From Lepidonotus clava (taxonomy: Eukaryota > Annelida > Polychaeta > Phyllodocida > Polynoidae): DNA of 64,000 nt. This document shows positions 55,901 to 63,680 of this stretch, in pieces; position 1 is the stretch's first letter; each line of letters starts with the position of its first letter. The stretch is from the NCBI GenBank assembly GCA_936440205.1, contig OW387135.1, forward strand, positions 23,910,792 through 23,974,791. Reading direction: 5' to 3'. The notes under the pieces are model-generated. The model was not told where the DNA came from, did not search any database, and saw only the letters and a program-made list of their open reading frames with translations. The position numbers and the translations under genes were made by a program.

Positions 55901-58900
55901 ACTCATTTCATTTCATTTCATTTCACCCAAATTGTATATAGTAATTGGTATTAGCTGTATTCTTCAAACCCAAGTGTATTACACTAAAGCTAAATTATAT
56001 AGGTACTTGAATATTAATTATTATAATGTATCGGTATTTATGGATCAGTTATGTAATAGTCCTAAGTTCCGCTGGCGACAAGGGAAGACTGGAGCAATCC
56101 AACTTGTCCCAGGATAATAAAATGTTATAAAAAAAAAAAAAAAAAACTTCTCGTGGGTATAGAATTCTTGTGGATGTTTTTTGGTCTGGCCCCTGCAGGT
56201 ACCTGATATAGTTAGAAAGATAGGCCTAAGAGAGAGAAAAACGCTCTGGATACTAGTAAGAATGTAAGAACAATGCAAGCGTTCTATTTATAGGAACAAC
56301 ATAAGAAAAAACTAACAACGTTCTACTTATAGTAACAACTTAAGAAAAACAAACGTTCAAAATATAGTAACAGCATACATTCTCAATTTACGTCCAGGAA
56401 ATCTCAATGGTAAAACAGATGTTTAATACAAGTTGGGCTAACTAATCCACCATTTTAAAATGATTCAAGGGAAAAATTGGAGATTAACCATTTATTTTTA
56501 TGGTGGGTCAAATGTCTAACCATATTGTGCATACTAAACGGTCTTGAGTTTTTTACCCTGGTGCCAAGTTGTCAACAACAAAAAGAATTATGGTGTCAAT
56601 AATCACATAACCAAGGTTAAGATGGGAGCTTCCTAACTGCTTTGAGGCAGCCCAGAATAGCCAGGTCTTCAAAGAACATATTTATAGATAATCTACATCT
56701 AAATATATACTTTATTGTAAGATATGATATATCATTTTGAACCACAACTCCATCAGTTATGAAATACTGATTACTTGAGCACCGTATTGTTGAATGTTCT
56801 ATACAGTGGCCAGCACTGCATGGGACAATTTAGCCTTTTATTAACTATGTATGCATCTGAGGGGACTGGGAAAAATTTTGGGGTTTTACGTTCACGTACA
56901 AATTATGAATACACCCAACCTTAGAGTATTGTAAAATCAATCTATAATAAGCTTGGATTTCCATTGGAAAGTTATATATATTGATACTGAAATCATTCAT
57001 TTTAACTATTTATCACGTTACCTTTATCAATCATCATTACTCAAACAACATTTTTCCTTTATTTCATTGCTCAATGTATTTTATAAATTATACATTTAAC
57101 GCATTATCTAACACAGTTACCTCAATGTTACTGAAATTGTTGGCATTGGAGGAAGGTCCAGTTATTCAATCCCATCTAATGTTAGGATAAATAAGCGAAA
57201 TAAAAACATGATGATAATATACATCTAATACTTAAGATTGATACAGGGGGAAATAGGGAGGGATCTGAAATTCAAGAAAAAGGTGCGTACATAATTAATG
57301 GAAGGCTTCGTGCAGAGGAGAACACATGTTGTTTTGCCCCCAGGTGACGGATTGCTGCACCAACCAACACCCGCTTGTCCCACTTAAGGCTGTATTCCAC
57401 TACCCGATTTTACTGGCGATTTTGTTTTAAATCGGCAAAACTGGCGATTTTGGTTATCGCCAGTGGGAATTAGTTAATTACAGGCATGTCTCATATCATT
57501 AGAAAGGATATCAAATTCTCTTTCAAATGGTATGTAGCATGCATTTGTTCGGTCATATACCTGATAGTTATTTAGAAATTACCAAATTCCCTTTAGTGAA
57601 AATCGCAGTGTGGAGTAAAGTCTTTTAGTGTGTTGGGTCCACGCACACAGCAGGCATGCCTTGTAAGCTTCTCTCCCCATGGCGTCCCATTGTTTGTCCA
57701 TTGTTCTATGTTCAGGCTTGTCCGTGCAAAGGGTAAACTCTATGAAACTGAAAAAAATAATAATAAATGCTTGATTCAACAGATATTCGACATTTCATCT
57801 CACTGTAAGCTAGAACACCCACAGAAATATATACAGGGTTCCGATGCCATGTATGACATAGCTTCACTGAGATGAAAATAGACAAATATATTTTGTAATA
57901 TTTTACTCTGGCCTAATATAAGCTAAATGTCTATGATAAACCTTACATGATAATCTCATTGATCCTTGTCTTCATGATTCAATTTGATAAATTTCTATCA
58001 GCTAACAGTCGAGATATTTTGCTAAAAATGTGAAATAAGGCTGGAATACAAAGTACAAATGTTTACACATGTAATGTAGAACACACATACACACAAACTG
58101 TTTTATTGATAAGGACTGACAATTTAACTTTACTGATGCTCTAATTGCCTGATTATAAAAGATTGGTATAACAGTGTTTCATGTACTTTGACAGGGCAAC
58201 GAGGACCGCCCAGTGTATTTTGCCCGTAAATTTGAAGCCATAGTAAATCAAGATGTCATCAATGAACTAGACGCGTATCTCTTTGGCAGTTATCCTGAAG
58301 GTAAGTAACTCCCCTGTAAACGTATAATATTGATAGACAGTTTGTAATTCCTATTGTCGTGATTCCCTCATATATCAGGGCAGGGTATTAAGCAATCAGA
58401 TTTGTTGGTTTCATGGGAAGGGTTTGGTTCAATACCTCATCGTCACAGTTGAATAAAAGCTATAACATTGTAGACTATAGATGTAGATCTAAAACTAATG
58501 GCTTTAAAATCATAACCATATAACAGTGCATTTTACGGGTTAAAGTCAACTCGCTCTGCCAATAACATTACAAAGATTGAGTCCGTGACACCAAAAATTG
58601 AAGCCTTTTATTCCGGTGACACCAAAAATTGAAGCCTTTTATTCTGGTGACGTCAAAAATTGAAGCCTTTTATTCCGGTGACGTCAAAAATTGAAGCCTT
58701 TTATTCCGGTGACGTCAAAAATTGAAGCCTTTTATTCCGGTGACATAAAAAATTGAAGCCTTTTATTATGGCGACACCAAAAATTGTAACCTTTCATTGT
58801 GGTGACACCAAAAATTGAAGCCTTTTATTCCAGTTTCATCAAAAATTGAAGCCTTTTATTCCATTGACACCAAAAATTGAACCCTTTTATTCCGGTGACA

Positions 58901-61900
58901 CCAAAAATTGAACCCTTTTATTTTGGTGACAGACACGTTTTGCGCGATTGAATCATTTTATTCCGGTGACACCAAAAATTGAACCCTTTTATTATGGTGA
59001 CACCAAAAATTGAACCCTTTTATTTTGGTGACAGACACGTTTTGCGTGATTGAATCATTTTATTCCGGTGACACCAAAAATTGAACCCTTTTATTATGGT
59101 GACACCAAAAATTGAACCCTTTTATTTTGGTGACAGACACGCCGGGCCTGACATCGTACTGGCAGAGTGACTACCACCACCAGGACGTGAACACGTCGGT
59201 GGACGACGGCTACCTCACCTTCTACCACACGTTCGCCGCACTGGGCGCCACTCAGGTCAAGTCCCAGCTGGGTGGGTCGGCCTGCTCTTATACCCCCGAC
59301 AAGGTACGTCAATTATGTACACGCTGTCGGCCAGTTATGTACACACGGTCAAAGAGTTATGTACGCAAGGTCAAGCAATTATGTACACACGGTTAAGTAA
59401 TAATTTACAGTGGTCCCCCTCTTATGCGGCCACCCTTGGGGAATCACAAAACTGACCGCATAAGACAGGTGTTTTGTTCTAAGTGTGACTACTCACCTCC
59501 AGGATCTCTCAAACACCTCCTGGCCACGCCTTTGGAGGCCAGTTAAGCCTATACTATACCCCCGTGGTATCCCCCTATGCTACAAAGGCCTATTACAAGA
59601 CCAACGGGTGGCCCGGGGATCTGAATGAATTAGGCCCCATACCCACTGGGTCATTTTGACCAGTCAGCCTACTGATTGGGGATGGGGCTTTAGCCTTATT
59701 CTGGCCACTGGTGAGGGGTTTTGTGGCCATCTAGGACCATAAAGTGTGGCCGCTGGCCGCGTCAGAGGGGTGGCCGCTGGTGAGGTGTGTATAAAGCGAG
59801 AAAACCATCCATGCCATCATTTTGTGGCCACATAAGAGGGGTGGCCGTTGGTGAGGGGGGCCGTATATAGGGGACCACTGTCAATGAGTATAAGAATGGT
59901 TTTGAATATTTGTAATATATGATTTATAAAGTATGATTAAAAGGCGATGGCAATTCATGCTTTAAACGTGTTCGACATATTGTTTATAACCTATCGAGGA
60001 AGGGTTAAATGTTGTTATGCAGAATGTAAAGTGTTTGATTGTTTTCATATTTTTTTTCCCTTTGATTTGTCATTGATTTCTTGATTATTTTGTACAAGAA
60101 GATAGTTTTTGTCTCATTAATTGTGACATTAATTTTATCAACAATAAATCTTGTGTTCTGCTAGATCCAAGAGGCGACACTTCTCGCCTTCTCGGACCAG
60201 TTCCAGGGTCTGCTCGTGCGCTACGCCGTCCAGGGCCAGACCGGGGAGCGTGAGTTTGAGACCTACGTCCAGCCTCAGAAGAAGTACAAACTGATCCACC
60301 CAGTTGGGCCTGTTAGCCGCATCAAGAACTTAGAGGTACAGTTAGCATTTTGTTATGTTTTATTTATTTTTTATTTATTTATTTTTTCATTTTTCCATTT
60401 TTTTTTTACAAACCCTATATACTCTTTGGATATATTTACGTCATTATTTGAGTTTTCAAAATTTCCACTTATAAAGATAATATTTGGCTCCCTTTACTTA
60501 GTCCATTGCAGTGGGAAATAAGAGAAGTAGTAATGTAGATTGATCGTGTAAAACTTGCAAAACCTTTGGGAATGTCATCAGTTTATATCAGCAATGTTAA
60601 TGATAACGCAAAGTTAATAATCTCGCAACTACGAATGCCTTAATCTAATCAAAGAAAAAGGTAGAAAATTTACCCTTATTTGAATGAATAAGAAAATTCC
60701 TAAATGAATACCTTGAACTATTGTTAGTGTTTGATTTAAGACTGCGTGATGTGTATAATTGAGTTATCCATGAGTCGTTCATCCAGGTTACCGAGCCAAT
60801 CAGACTGCGCTCAAAGTTAATACATCCATCCCCCAATAGTTCAAAAGAAATGGACGATGAGGGAGCTCTTAAAATGAAAGGGTTTTTATTCAAGTAAACA
60901 TCTCATCCCGAGTCAAAGCCACAGTGAATAAGTCTCAATCTGTCCACCTTCCCATCTCCTACTCAGTGATCAACCACATTAGAATACAAGTTGTTCCAGC
61001 ACATCCTAGACCACTCTAGTGCTTAGCTCTATCACAATCCTTTGTCCGAGGTAGTTGGTATCGGTAAACTCCAGTATACTCCGCAGGAGCTGGTAGGCAT
61101 AGCTCCGAGCAGCTCAGCTAACGCTGCTGACTTTCTATTAGTTACTAACTCCAGACTAAACTCTAAACTGACTCGCTCCCTACCTTGCAACACCTTTTAT
61201 ACTGGTTAACAGGTGGCGCTAGGAGCGTAAAATGTCTCTTCTCAGAAGTAGTATGGTCAGGCCTGATCCTAACTAAATTATAAAGTATGATAATATATTA
61301 AAAGTACTAGGCTATTAGTACAACCTTATTTTGATTATTTCATAAATTTATTGTATGAATATGGTCCCAAAGTTACGAATATTTTTAAATCCTTGATTGA
61401 ATAAAACCTTCTCCATTTTAACATAACAGGTAGGGGTGTCGTTCGACCCTAAAGAGGAGCTCTTTCGTAACTTCCCTGGGCTGATCGGTCCATACAGCGA
61501 CATCTCACTAATTCACTCATGGGGTGCGGGCCAGCAGTTCACGGCCACCCTAGTGTGGATCGACCCCGCTCACACCATCGCGGGGTCGTACGATGTACCC
61601 ATCAAGGGCGATGAGATGGTGGCTAATATCAAACCCACACTAGCCAAACCCCTACGACCGGGTGTTTGGACGGTGAAGCTGCTGTATTTGTGGGAGGTTG
61701 CTGTGGAGACAGAGTTCCTGGTCACCCCGCTTCTCATCTACGGTGGCCGACCCATCACAGATGCCGAAGCGGGCATGCTGCATCAGGGCCCGCGTGGGAA
61801 TTACGGCGAGCGGGATTTGTCGGATATCAAGACTTTTGTACAGTTACAGGTAGGACCTGCAACTCCTCTTAACTAGCACATTTATAGAAAGGAGTGAAGT

Positions 61901-62589
61901 CCTTTGATATATATAGAAACGACTGTAAACATCCTTCTATTGCAGTCTTAGAAAAATAAAACATTTGGTGTTCATCATTATGACACCCGTGCTCAATGCT
62001 GTGACACAAGATATCTGGAAGCCAAGTTAAGCTAATCTTACTTAATCGATGTTAAGCTTGTAAGAGAAATCGCTACGTTCAATTGACATGAACTACTTGC
62101 TTAGAAGTTAAAAAGAAAATCATGAAGAAAAATGCCGAGAAATAGCGACATTTTTTTAGGAAACATTATGGTAGCTTCTGTGAATAATCAAACATTAAGT
62201 AGATCCACAATATACAAAGGATTTTCTGTTCATGTGTTAGCAGCAGATTTAGTAATGGAGGAACAGTGAATAGTATAAGCTTTATAATTCATGTCTGCTA
62301 TTTCACTCATTATAGATACAGCTCTCATAATTTTCCTTTTCCACTTCAGGATTCAGAAGGTGCCAAGAAACTGGCTGCAGAGAACGGCGGCAAGACGGGC
62401 AAGGCGCTAAGGTCGTGGGCGCAGTCACTCACCCTGCAAATGTGGCACATCAGCGACACATGCATCAATGGGGACGCTCTGCCGGAGTGTCCGCGTCTCG
62501 CGCCCTGCCAACAGACTTCGTGGAGCTCTCTCTCCCCAGACCCTAAATCAGTGGTGGGACCAGTCAAAGAGAACGGTCGCATAAGGTAG
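14216..62589 (+). CDS. XYLT: Peptide O-xylosyltransferase with WSC domain (EC 2.4.2.26)
   Basis: Exons: 14216-14431, 28873-29275, 29618-29746, 50915-51082, 51968-52140, 52666-52868, 53445-53525, 54068-54284, 54709-54885, 58195-58300, 59137-59303, 60165-60335, 61430-61849, 62350-62589; phases agree throughout; 956 aa, close to human XYLT1. It transfers xylose from UDP-xylose to Ser-Gly sites of proteoglycan cores, the first step of GAG linkage, in the Golgi. Order: short cytosolic tail, signal anchor about 18-37, stem, Cys-rich motif ending [11 protein letters not shown] domain about 212-303 (split between exons 3 and 4), GT14 Branch domain from about 327, GGSDW (D495, aligned with the catalytic Asp of the human enzyme from memory), [17 protein letters not shown], Xylosyl_C region and final [10 protein letters not shown]. 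The DWD motif of human XYLT1 reads SFD here (741-743). ATG 14219 has the better start context; ATG 14216 is kept as first. Confidence 0.96.
14756..14918. mobile_element. 163-bp MITE, CAGGGTTCGAAATTAA termini
   Basis: Starts CAGGGTTCGAAATTAACG and ends TTAATTTCGAACCCTG. It is flanked by ATTAC on both sides (14751-14755, 14919-14923), a 5-bp target duplication. Related elements lie at 18,494, 26,759 and 49,939. The CAG/CTG ends and short duplication suggest a hAT-like family. It sits in xylosyltransferase intron 1, 325 bp after exon 1. Confidence 0.75.
14990..17330. repeat. 36-bp minisatellite
   Basis: Units of about 36 bp built on CCAGACCAACCCCTTCTGCC plus TTCCCACAAGACTACC. The first 450 bp are degenerate and the rest is regular. 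A larger block is itself repeated with a period of 607 bp (for example 16,277 and 16,884). Because 36 is a multiple of three, stop-free frames appear on both strands; these are not genes. The array is interrupted by an inverted-repeat insert at 15,440-15,674. Confidence 0.95.
15440..15674. mobile_element. 235-bp inverted-repeat element inside the 36-bp array
   Basis: Left GCTGTCATAAAAAAAAATTC and right, reversed, GCTGTCCTCAAAAAAAATTC, each followed by TGTTTCCGG. The surrounding array fixes the boundaries: CCCAG stands on both sides (15435-15439, 15675-15679). Because of an ambiguous G the duplication could be 3 to 5 bp. Confidence 0.7.
17359..17967 (+). mobile_element. Solo LTR, 609 bp, forward
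   Basis: Runs from TGTACTAATAGCC to AATAGTTCA, so it has TG...CA ends, and is flanked by GTGT on both sides (17355-17358, 17968-17971). A TATAAAAGG box near 17,480 and AATAAA near 17,793 give the U3-R-U5 plan of a retrotransposon LTR. No internal region is attached, so it is a solo LTR left by recombination. A second member of equal length lies at 60,714. The two are close to identical, so the insertions look young. Superfamily (Ty3/gypsy or BEL) cannot be told. Confidence 0.8.
18278..18389. repeat. Imperfect palindrome, about 110 bp
   Basis: The left arm (GTATATTGGACAAG, ATAATACCC) pairs with the right arm (GGGCATTATTAGAG, CTTTCCAATATACC) around a GGCC-containing centre. It has the look of a small fold-back MITE in xylosyltransferase intron 1. 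No clear target duplication is visible. Confidence 0.45.
18494..18715. mobile_element. 222-bp MITE, CAGGGCTCAACATTAAG termini
   Basis: Starts CAGGGCTCAACATTAAGG and ends CTTAATGTTGAGCCCTG. ACTTCA stands at both flanks (18488-18493, 18716-18721). The inside is rich in GGCAGGT and its complement. Terminal similarity links it to the elements at 14,756 and 49,939. Confidence 0.75.
19316..20119. mobile_element. Non-autonomous piggyBac-like element, 804 bp
   Basis: Starts CCCTTTCAAGACGCCA and ends TGGCGTCTTAAAAGGG, inverted repeats of about 16 bp with small differences. It is flanked by TTAA on both sides (19312-19315, 20120-20123), the target of piggyBac and Kolobok transposases; the CCCTTT end favours piggyBac. 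No long open frame is present, so it depends on a transposase elsewhere. It lies in xylosyltransferase intron 1. Confidence 0.65.
24343..24430 (-). pseudogene. Degenerate copy of an exon-like block
   Basis: On the minus strand this block aligns along its length with 25,017-25,101, sharing the peptide words GSLRF and SKVI followed by a stop. It no longer reads open throughout. The parent gene is unknown to me. Confidence 0.4.
25017..25101 (-). other. Possible terminal coding exon or relic (minus strand)
   Basis: On the minus strand the block reads [16 protein letters not shown], then [11 protein letters not shown] and a stop. It is preceded by a T-rich tract and AATAG, which could be a 3' splice site. 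A diverged second copy lies 670 bp away at 24,343. The pattern looks like a duplicated last exon of a gene nested in or moved into this intron. I do not recognise the protein and see no upstream exon that clearly fits. Confidence 0.3.
26759..26981. mobile_element. 223-bp diverged MITE
   Basis: Starts CAGTGCCAGAAATCAAAG and ends CCTTAAATTCAGACACTG. It shares its length and GTGCACCCGG-type inside with the element at 49,939 and is an older copy of it. Flanks CTTTAA and CTTCAA may be a worn 6-bp target duplication. Confidence 0.6.
27105..27325. repeat. Inverted-repeat element, ATTCCAC...GCGATTTT family
   Basis: Left GAATTCCACAGGGCGATTTT and right AAATCGCGAGTAAAATC followed by TTGTAGTGG form imperfect inverted ends. 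It resembles 57,386-57,625 and, more loosely, 32,987-33,207. Boundaries are approximate. Confidence 0.35.
28591..28808. mobile_element. MITE with GGGGCCTTCCATTAAGTATG termini
   Basis: Left GGGGCCTTCCATTAAGTATG pairs with right CATACTAAATGGAAGGCCCC. The inside holds two AAAGGGGGGATCAGAA copies with GTACGTGC repeats. A half copy is visible at about 57,280-57,305. It ends only 65 bp before xylosyltransferase exon 2, so the exon's branch-point region borders on transposon sequence. Confidence 0.65.
30880..31130. repeat. CAGGGAAAACACAGGGAATT repeat cluster
   Basis: The phrase ACAGGGAAAACACAGGGAAT occurs near 30,920 and again near 31,100, with several shorter CAGGGAAA copies around. It may be a worn transposon with subterminal repeats. 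Limits are approximate. It lies in xylosyltransferase intron 3. Confidence 0.4.
32987..33207. repeat. Inverted-repeat element with GGTGATCCACGACG end
   Basis: Left GCTGGTGATCCACGACGAG pairs with right CGCATCGTGGATCATCGGC. Short AAAATCGG repeats fill the left part. It is probably a MITE of the same broad group as those at 27,105 and 57,386. Confidence 0.5.
33590..33960. repeat. Degenerate tandem repeat, roughly 55-60 bp unit
   Basis: The words GAATGCATCAC, AGTACATTTA and ACTACACAA come back in the same order several times with heavy divergence. It is an old array with no coding signal. Confidence 0.45.
34490..35425. repeat. 27-bp minisatellite
   Basis: Unit CAGTTCTCACCCCC plus TGTTCTCACCCCT, 27 bp, nearly perfect between about 34,800 and 35,360 and worn at the left. 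With a unit divisible by three and no stop in it, three overlapping frames of 250-360 codons stay open on the + strand. This is a repeat effect, not a gene. Confidence 0.95.
36832..36925. repeat. Short tandem repeat GGCCGGTAAAGT
   Basis: Five imperfect copies of a 20-24 bp unit containing GGCC(A/G)GTAAAGT. It lies about 100 bp left of the large transposon at 37,039. Confidence 0.6.
37030..37038. repeat. Target-site duplication, left copy
   Basis: CCTGGGGGT directly before the left terminus of the 9.35-kb transposon. The identical 9 bases follow its right terminus at 46,393-46,401. If one flanking base matches by chance the true duplication would be 8 bp. Confidence 0.8.
37039..37074 (+). repeat. 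Left terminal inverted repeat, 36 bp
   Basis: Begins CAGGGGGGGTTTGCAG and ends GTGGCGCCACCTATG. It is identical over 36 bases to the reverse complement of 46,357-46,392; identity stops at the next base. Confidence 0.88.
38343..38565. mobile_element. Fold-back MITE, long palindrome
   Basis: Ends TTGTGAC/GTCACAA. Arms of roughly 85-100 bp (containing CCGTCTATGAGACTCTGTG) pair around a short AT-rich loop near 38,455. It is nested in the 5' intron of the HIRAN gene, so it landed after the large transposon. A TGACGTCA-like site lies in each arm. Confidence 0.75.
38815..40002 (+). CDS. HIRAN-domain protein of the 9.35-kb transposon
   Basis: Coding exons 38815-39078 and 39340-40002 (donor ATG/gtgagt, acceptor tttacag) give 308 residues. 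The ATG follows directly after a good 3' splice site (ACATTTTTTAG), and an AAAAG/gtaaga donor at 37,183/37,184 offers a 5' UTR exon beginning at the left TIR; that is why I start here. Residues 1-100 are unknown but Cys-rich (CYCDCF). The C-terminal third matches the HIRAN pattern: a V-G-Y start ([12 protein letters not shown]), [18 protein letters not shown] and IGYVGG. HIRAN domains bind DNA ends or stalled forks, as in HLTF and Rad5, and are usually fused to helicases; here the domain stands nearly alone. A role in handling transposon ends or repair of excision sites is inference. It is convergent with the gene at 40,043-46,306. Confidence 0.72.
40043..46306 (-). CDS. Putative transposase: NLS, SANT-like domain, D-D-E-like motifs
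   Basis: Minus-strand exons: 46306-46254, 44654-44525, 43328-43122, 43023-42777, 42467-42321, 42126-41815, 41557-41429, 41223-40944, 40796-40569, 40340-40043. Phases chain through all ten to a TAA, 676 residues. Residues 15-35 hold a bipartite basic stretch ([16 protein letters not shown]), nuclear-localisation-like. About 80-128 is Myb/SANT-like with [13 protein letters not shown] and YWGEAAKFV, likely DNA binding. Then VTDGE (D217), [10 protein letters not shown] (D374) and [10 protein letters not shown] (E550). The second and third resemble the D..H..K and E-FF motifs of P/THAP9-type transposases, so a D-D-E catalytic triad is a hypothesis. The end is [12 protein letters not shown] plus a basic tail. 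The join of exons 3 and 4 is the least certain (weak acceptor GAAAG; a second donor exists 10 bp on). The first exon starts at the right TIR. Confidence 0.72.
42530..42669. mobile_element. Small MITE, ACTGTAAA(A)ACCC termini
   Basis: Left ACTGTAAAGCCCTTAATAT pairs with right, reversed, ACTGTAAAAACCCTGATTT. It sits inside an intron of the putative transposase gene. Similar half copies seem present near 11,816 and 32,588. Confidence 0.45.
43411..44271. mobile_element. 861-bp nested element with seven internal 20-bp motif copies
   Basis: Starts CGTTGGCTGAGTAACC and ends GGTTAATCAGCTAACG. ATGT stands on both sides (43407-43410, 44272-44275). The motif GAGTAACCAAAGGTCGTATA occurs forward near 43,419, 43,565, 43,793 and 44,039 and inverted near 43,755, 43,989 and 44,244, so the copies outside the ends form pairs about 200-230 bp apart. 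No open frame. It is nested in the second coding intron of the putative transposase gene. A 4-bp duplication is known for Sola, Ginger and Chapaev; I cannot decide. Confidence 0.7.
45483..45864. mobile_element. MITE with CAGGSCTGCCAA ends
   Basis: Left CAGGCCTGCCAACC pairs with right TTGGCAGCCCTA. Subterminal AAAATCGGGACA repeats occur near both ends (TTGAAAATCGGGACA left, GGAAAATCGGGACA right). It is in the first intron of the putative transposase gene. Flanking duplication unclear. Confidence 0.55.
46357..46392 (-). repeat. Right terminal inverted repeat, 36 bp
   Basis: Exact reverse complement of 37,039-37,074. It ends in CCCCCCCTG at 46,392. Confidence 0.88.
46393..46401. repeat. Target-site duplication, right copy
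   Basis: CCTGGGGGT, identical to 37,030-37,038 on the other side of the transposon. Confidence 0.8.
49116..50591. mobile_element. 1,476-bp hAT-like non-autonomous element
   Basis: Starts CAGTGGCGGATTTTGGGG and ends TAGAAATCCTGGATCCGCCCC followed by TG. It interrupts the exon-4 array, which fixes the ends: TACAG stands on both sides (49111-49115, 50592-50596), a 5-bp duplication. Inside are three AACCTCTGAGGGCTGGTGGG repeats near 49,262-49,390, a worn tandem repeat (GTACCTCAGAATGCCTCAGA) from 49,740 to 50,440 and a nested MITE at 49,939. No credible coding frame; the Lys-rich frames come from a poly-A/AAG tract. Confidence 0.75.
49939..50155. mobile_element. 217-bp MITE nested in the hAT-like element
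   Basis: Starts CAGTGTTCGAAATTAAGC and ends CTTAATTTCGAACACTG. The host repeat continues as GAGGGGCTATTCCC elsewhere (near 50,312), so the insertion point is clear; the duplication is about 6 bp with one change. The inside repeats GTGCACC and GGGTGCA. Confidence 0.75.
52888..52919. repeat. (TTG)n microsatellite
   Basis: About ten TTG units just 20 bp after the donor of xylosyltransferase exon 6. Confidence 0.9.
55585..56195. mobile_element. 611-bp inverted-repeat element, CAGGGG...ACCAAAAAACATCCAC
   Basis: Left CAGGGGGGCTGACCAAAAAA and right, reversed, CAGGGGCCAGACCAAAAAAC, both followed by ATCCAC. CACGAGA words recur within the left part. CAG...CTG ends suggest hAT-like. No clear target duplication. 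It lies in xylosyltransferase intron 9. Confidence 0.65.
57386..57625. repeat. Inverted-repeat element, TGTATTCCACTACCCGATTTT end
   Basis: Left GCTGTATTCCACTACCCGAT and right AAAATCGCAGTGTGGAGTAA form imperfect inverted ends. GGCGATTTT is repeated in the left part. Same group as 3,128 and 27,105. It is in xylosyltransferase intron 9. Confidence 0.45.
58585..59136 (+). repeat. About 30-bp minisatellite carrying duplicated exon-11 acceptors
   Basis: Unit TTCCGGTGACACCAAAAATT plus GAAGCCTTTTA, about 30 bp. Near the right end a 102-bp higher-order block containing TTTTGGTGACAGACACG is present three times, with AG at 58,932, 59,034 and 59,136. The last is the real acceptor of xylosyltransferase exon 11; the first two are copies followed by TTTTGCG instead of CCGGGCC. 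Confidence 0.9.
59408..59880. mobile_element. 473-bp element, CAGTGGTCCCC termini
   Basis: Starts CAGTGGTCCCCCTCTTATGC and ends GTATATAGGGGACCACTG. TGGCCACATAAGAGG and TGGCCGCTGGTGAGG repeats fill it. It lies in xylosyltransferase intron 11, 105 bp after exon 11. No clear target duplication. Confidence 0.65.
60714..61322 (-). mobile_element. Solo LTR, 609 bp, reverse
   Basis: Reverse-oriented second member of the family at 17,359, of identical length, with TG...CA ends and a 4-bp duplication ACCT on both sides (60710-60713, 61323-61326). The same TATAAAAGG and AATAAA signals are present on the minus strand. Nothing of an internal region remains. The close match to the first copy points to recent activity of this LTR retrotransposon. 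Confidence 0.8.
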
Positions 62590-63680
62590 TGCTTACTGTT
62601 AACGGGGAATGGGCCGGAGGGAATTGGGTCACAGCTCATATTTTTGTAACTGATTAGGTTAATTGGTCACTTATCAATTAGTTATGATTAATCTGATTAG
62701 TGACGAAAATATGGACTCGGGAACTGTTGTGCAGATGACGTCACATTCCTCAAAATGAGGTAGGGCGCCATATTGGCAATCATTTGATGATTAGGTGAAT
62801 GCAAACTTTTTTAATATTATCAGATTTTATGAGATTTGATCAGATATTTATTGTAAAAGTCGATAATTTTTCATTTTATTAAACATTAGTTTCCCCTAAT
62901 CAATACATGACCACATGGTCCTTGGATAAAAATGTGATCGCCAAAGAGTGGTTTTGTGACTCTTGTCTGCACAAGGTCCATTGATAAGACCCAGCTTTTG
63001 AAGAATACTTCAGGGATTTTCTACTAGGTGGCAGCTTTTATCTTTCTGTGCCAGTACCGCCAACGGTGGTTTTACTGAATAGAAACACACACGCCTTGAA
63101 AAGGATAATGTGGAGTGTTTGCTCAATTACTTATTGAATGACCGGTTGTAAGACTTCCCAGCTTAAATTGGAGAAAACTTAACAAAAAGGTTTGCATGTT
63201 CCTGATTGGTTCTGCAATGGGTTGGTGTAGTTAACAATCGATTAACATGTGATATTTAATTTTCCTTGCAATTTTGTGTGCAATTTGCCACAACAGGGAA
63301 GTATATTTTAGAAATAATCATTAAGTAGGACGACCATCGTACTAAATGTACGTTTTAGTTCGTTTCTTAAAAAAAAAAAAGAACGTAGGAAGATAGAGTC
63401 ATAAGTTGGCCAAATCCATGAAAACTTACATGTGTTTATTTTTTCTCCGTTCAATGCCTATCAACATTCGCATGGGTTCGAAGGTATATTTTATTCATAT
63501 GCAAAGTATTTTTTCCATCTTTATAAAACAATTTTTTTTCGCTTAGCTAGTAGTGTCCATGTGTCAAATTTGCAGCGGCTTCCTCGTAATCATTTTCTCG
63601 CGAAATCCCAAACTTTTATTGCGGATGTTTGTTGGTCGTCAAAGCTTGTGTGTATTGTTTATCAAATATATTGTTTTTAG
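62590..63680. other. Xylosyltransferase 3' flank
   Basis: No gene seen. ATTAAA at 62,878-62,883 is the nearest plausible polyadenylation signal. The stretch GTTGTGCAGATGACGTCACA (about 62,725) also occurs at about 49,401 inside the hAT-like element, so it is likely repeat-derived. Confidence 0.35.
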
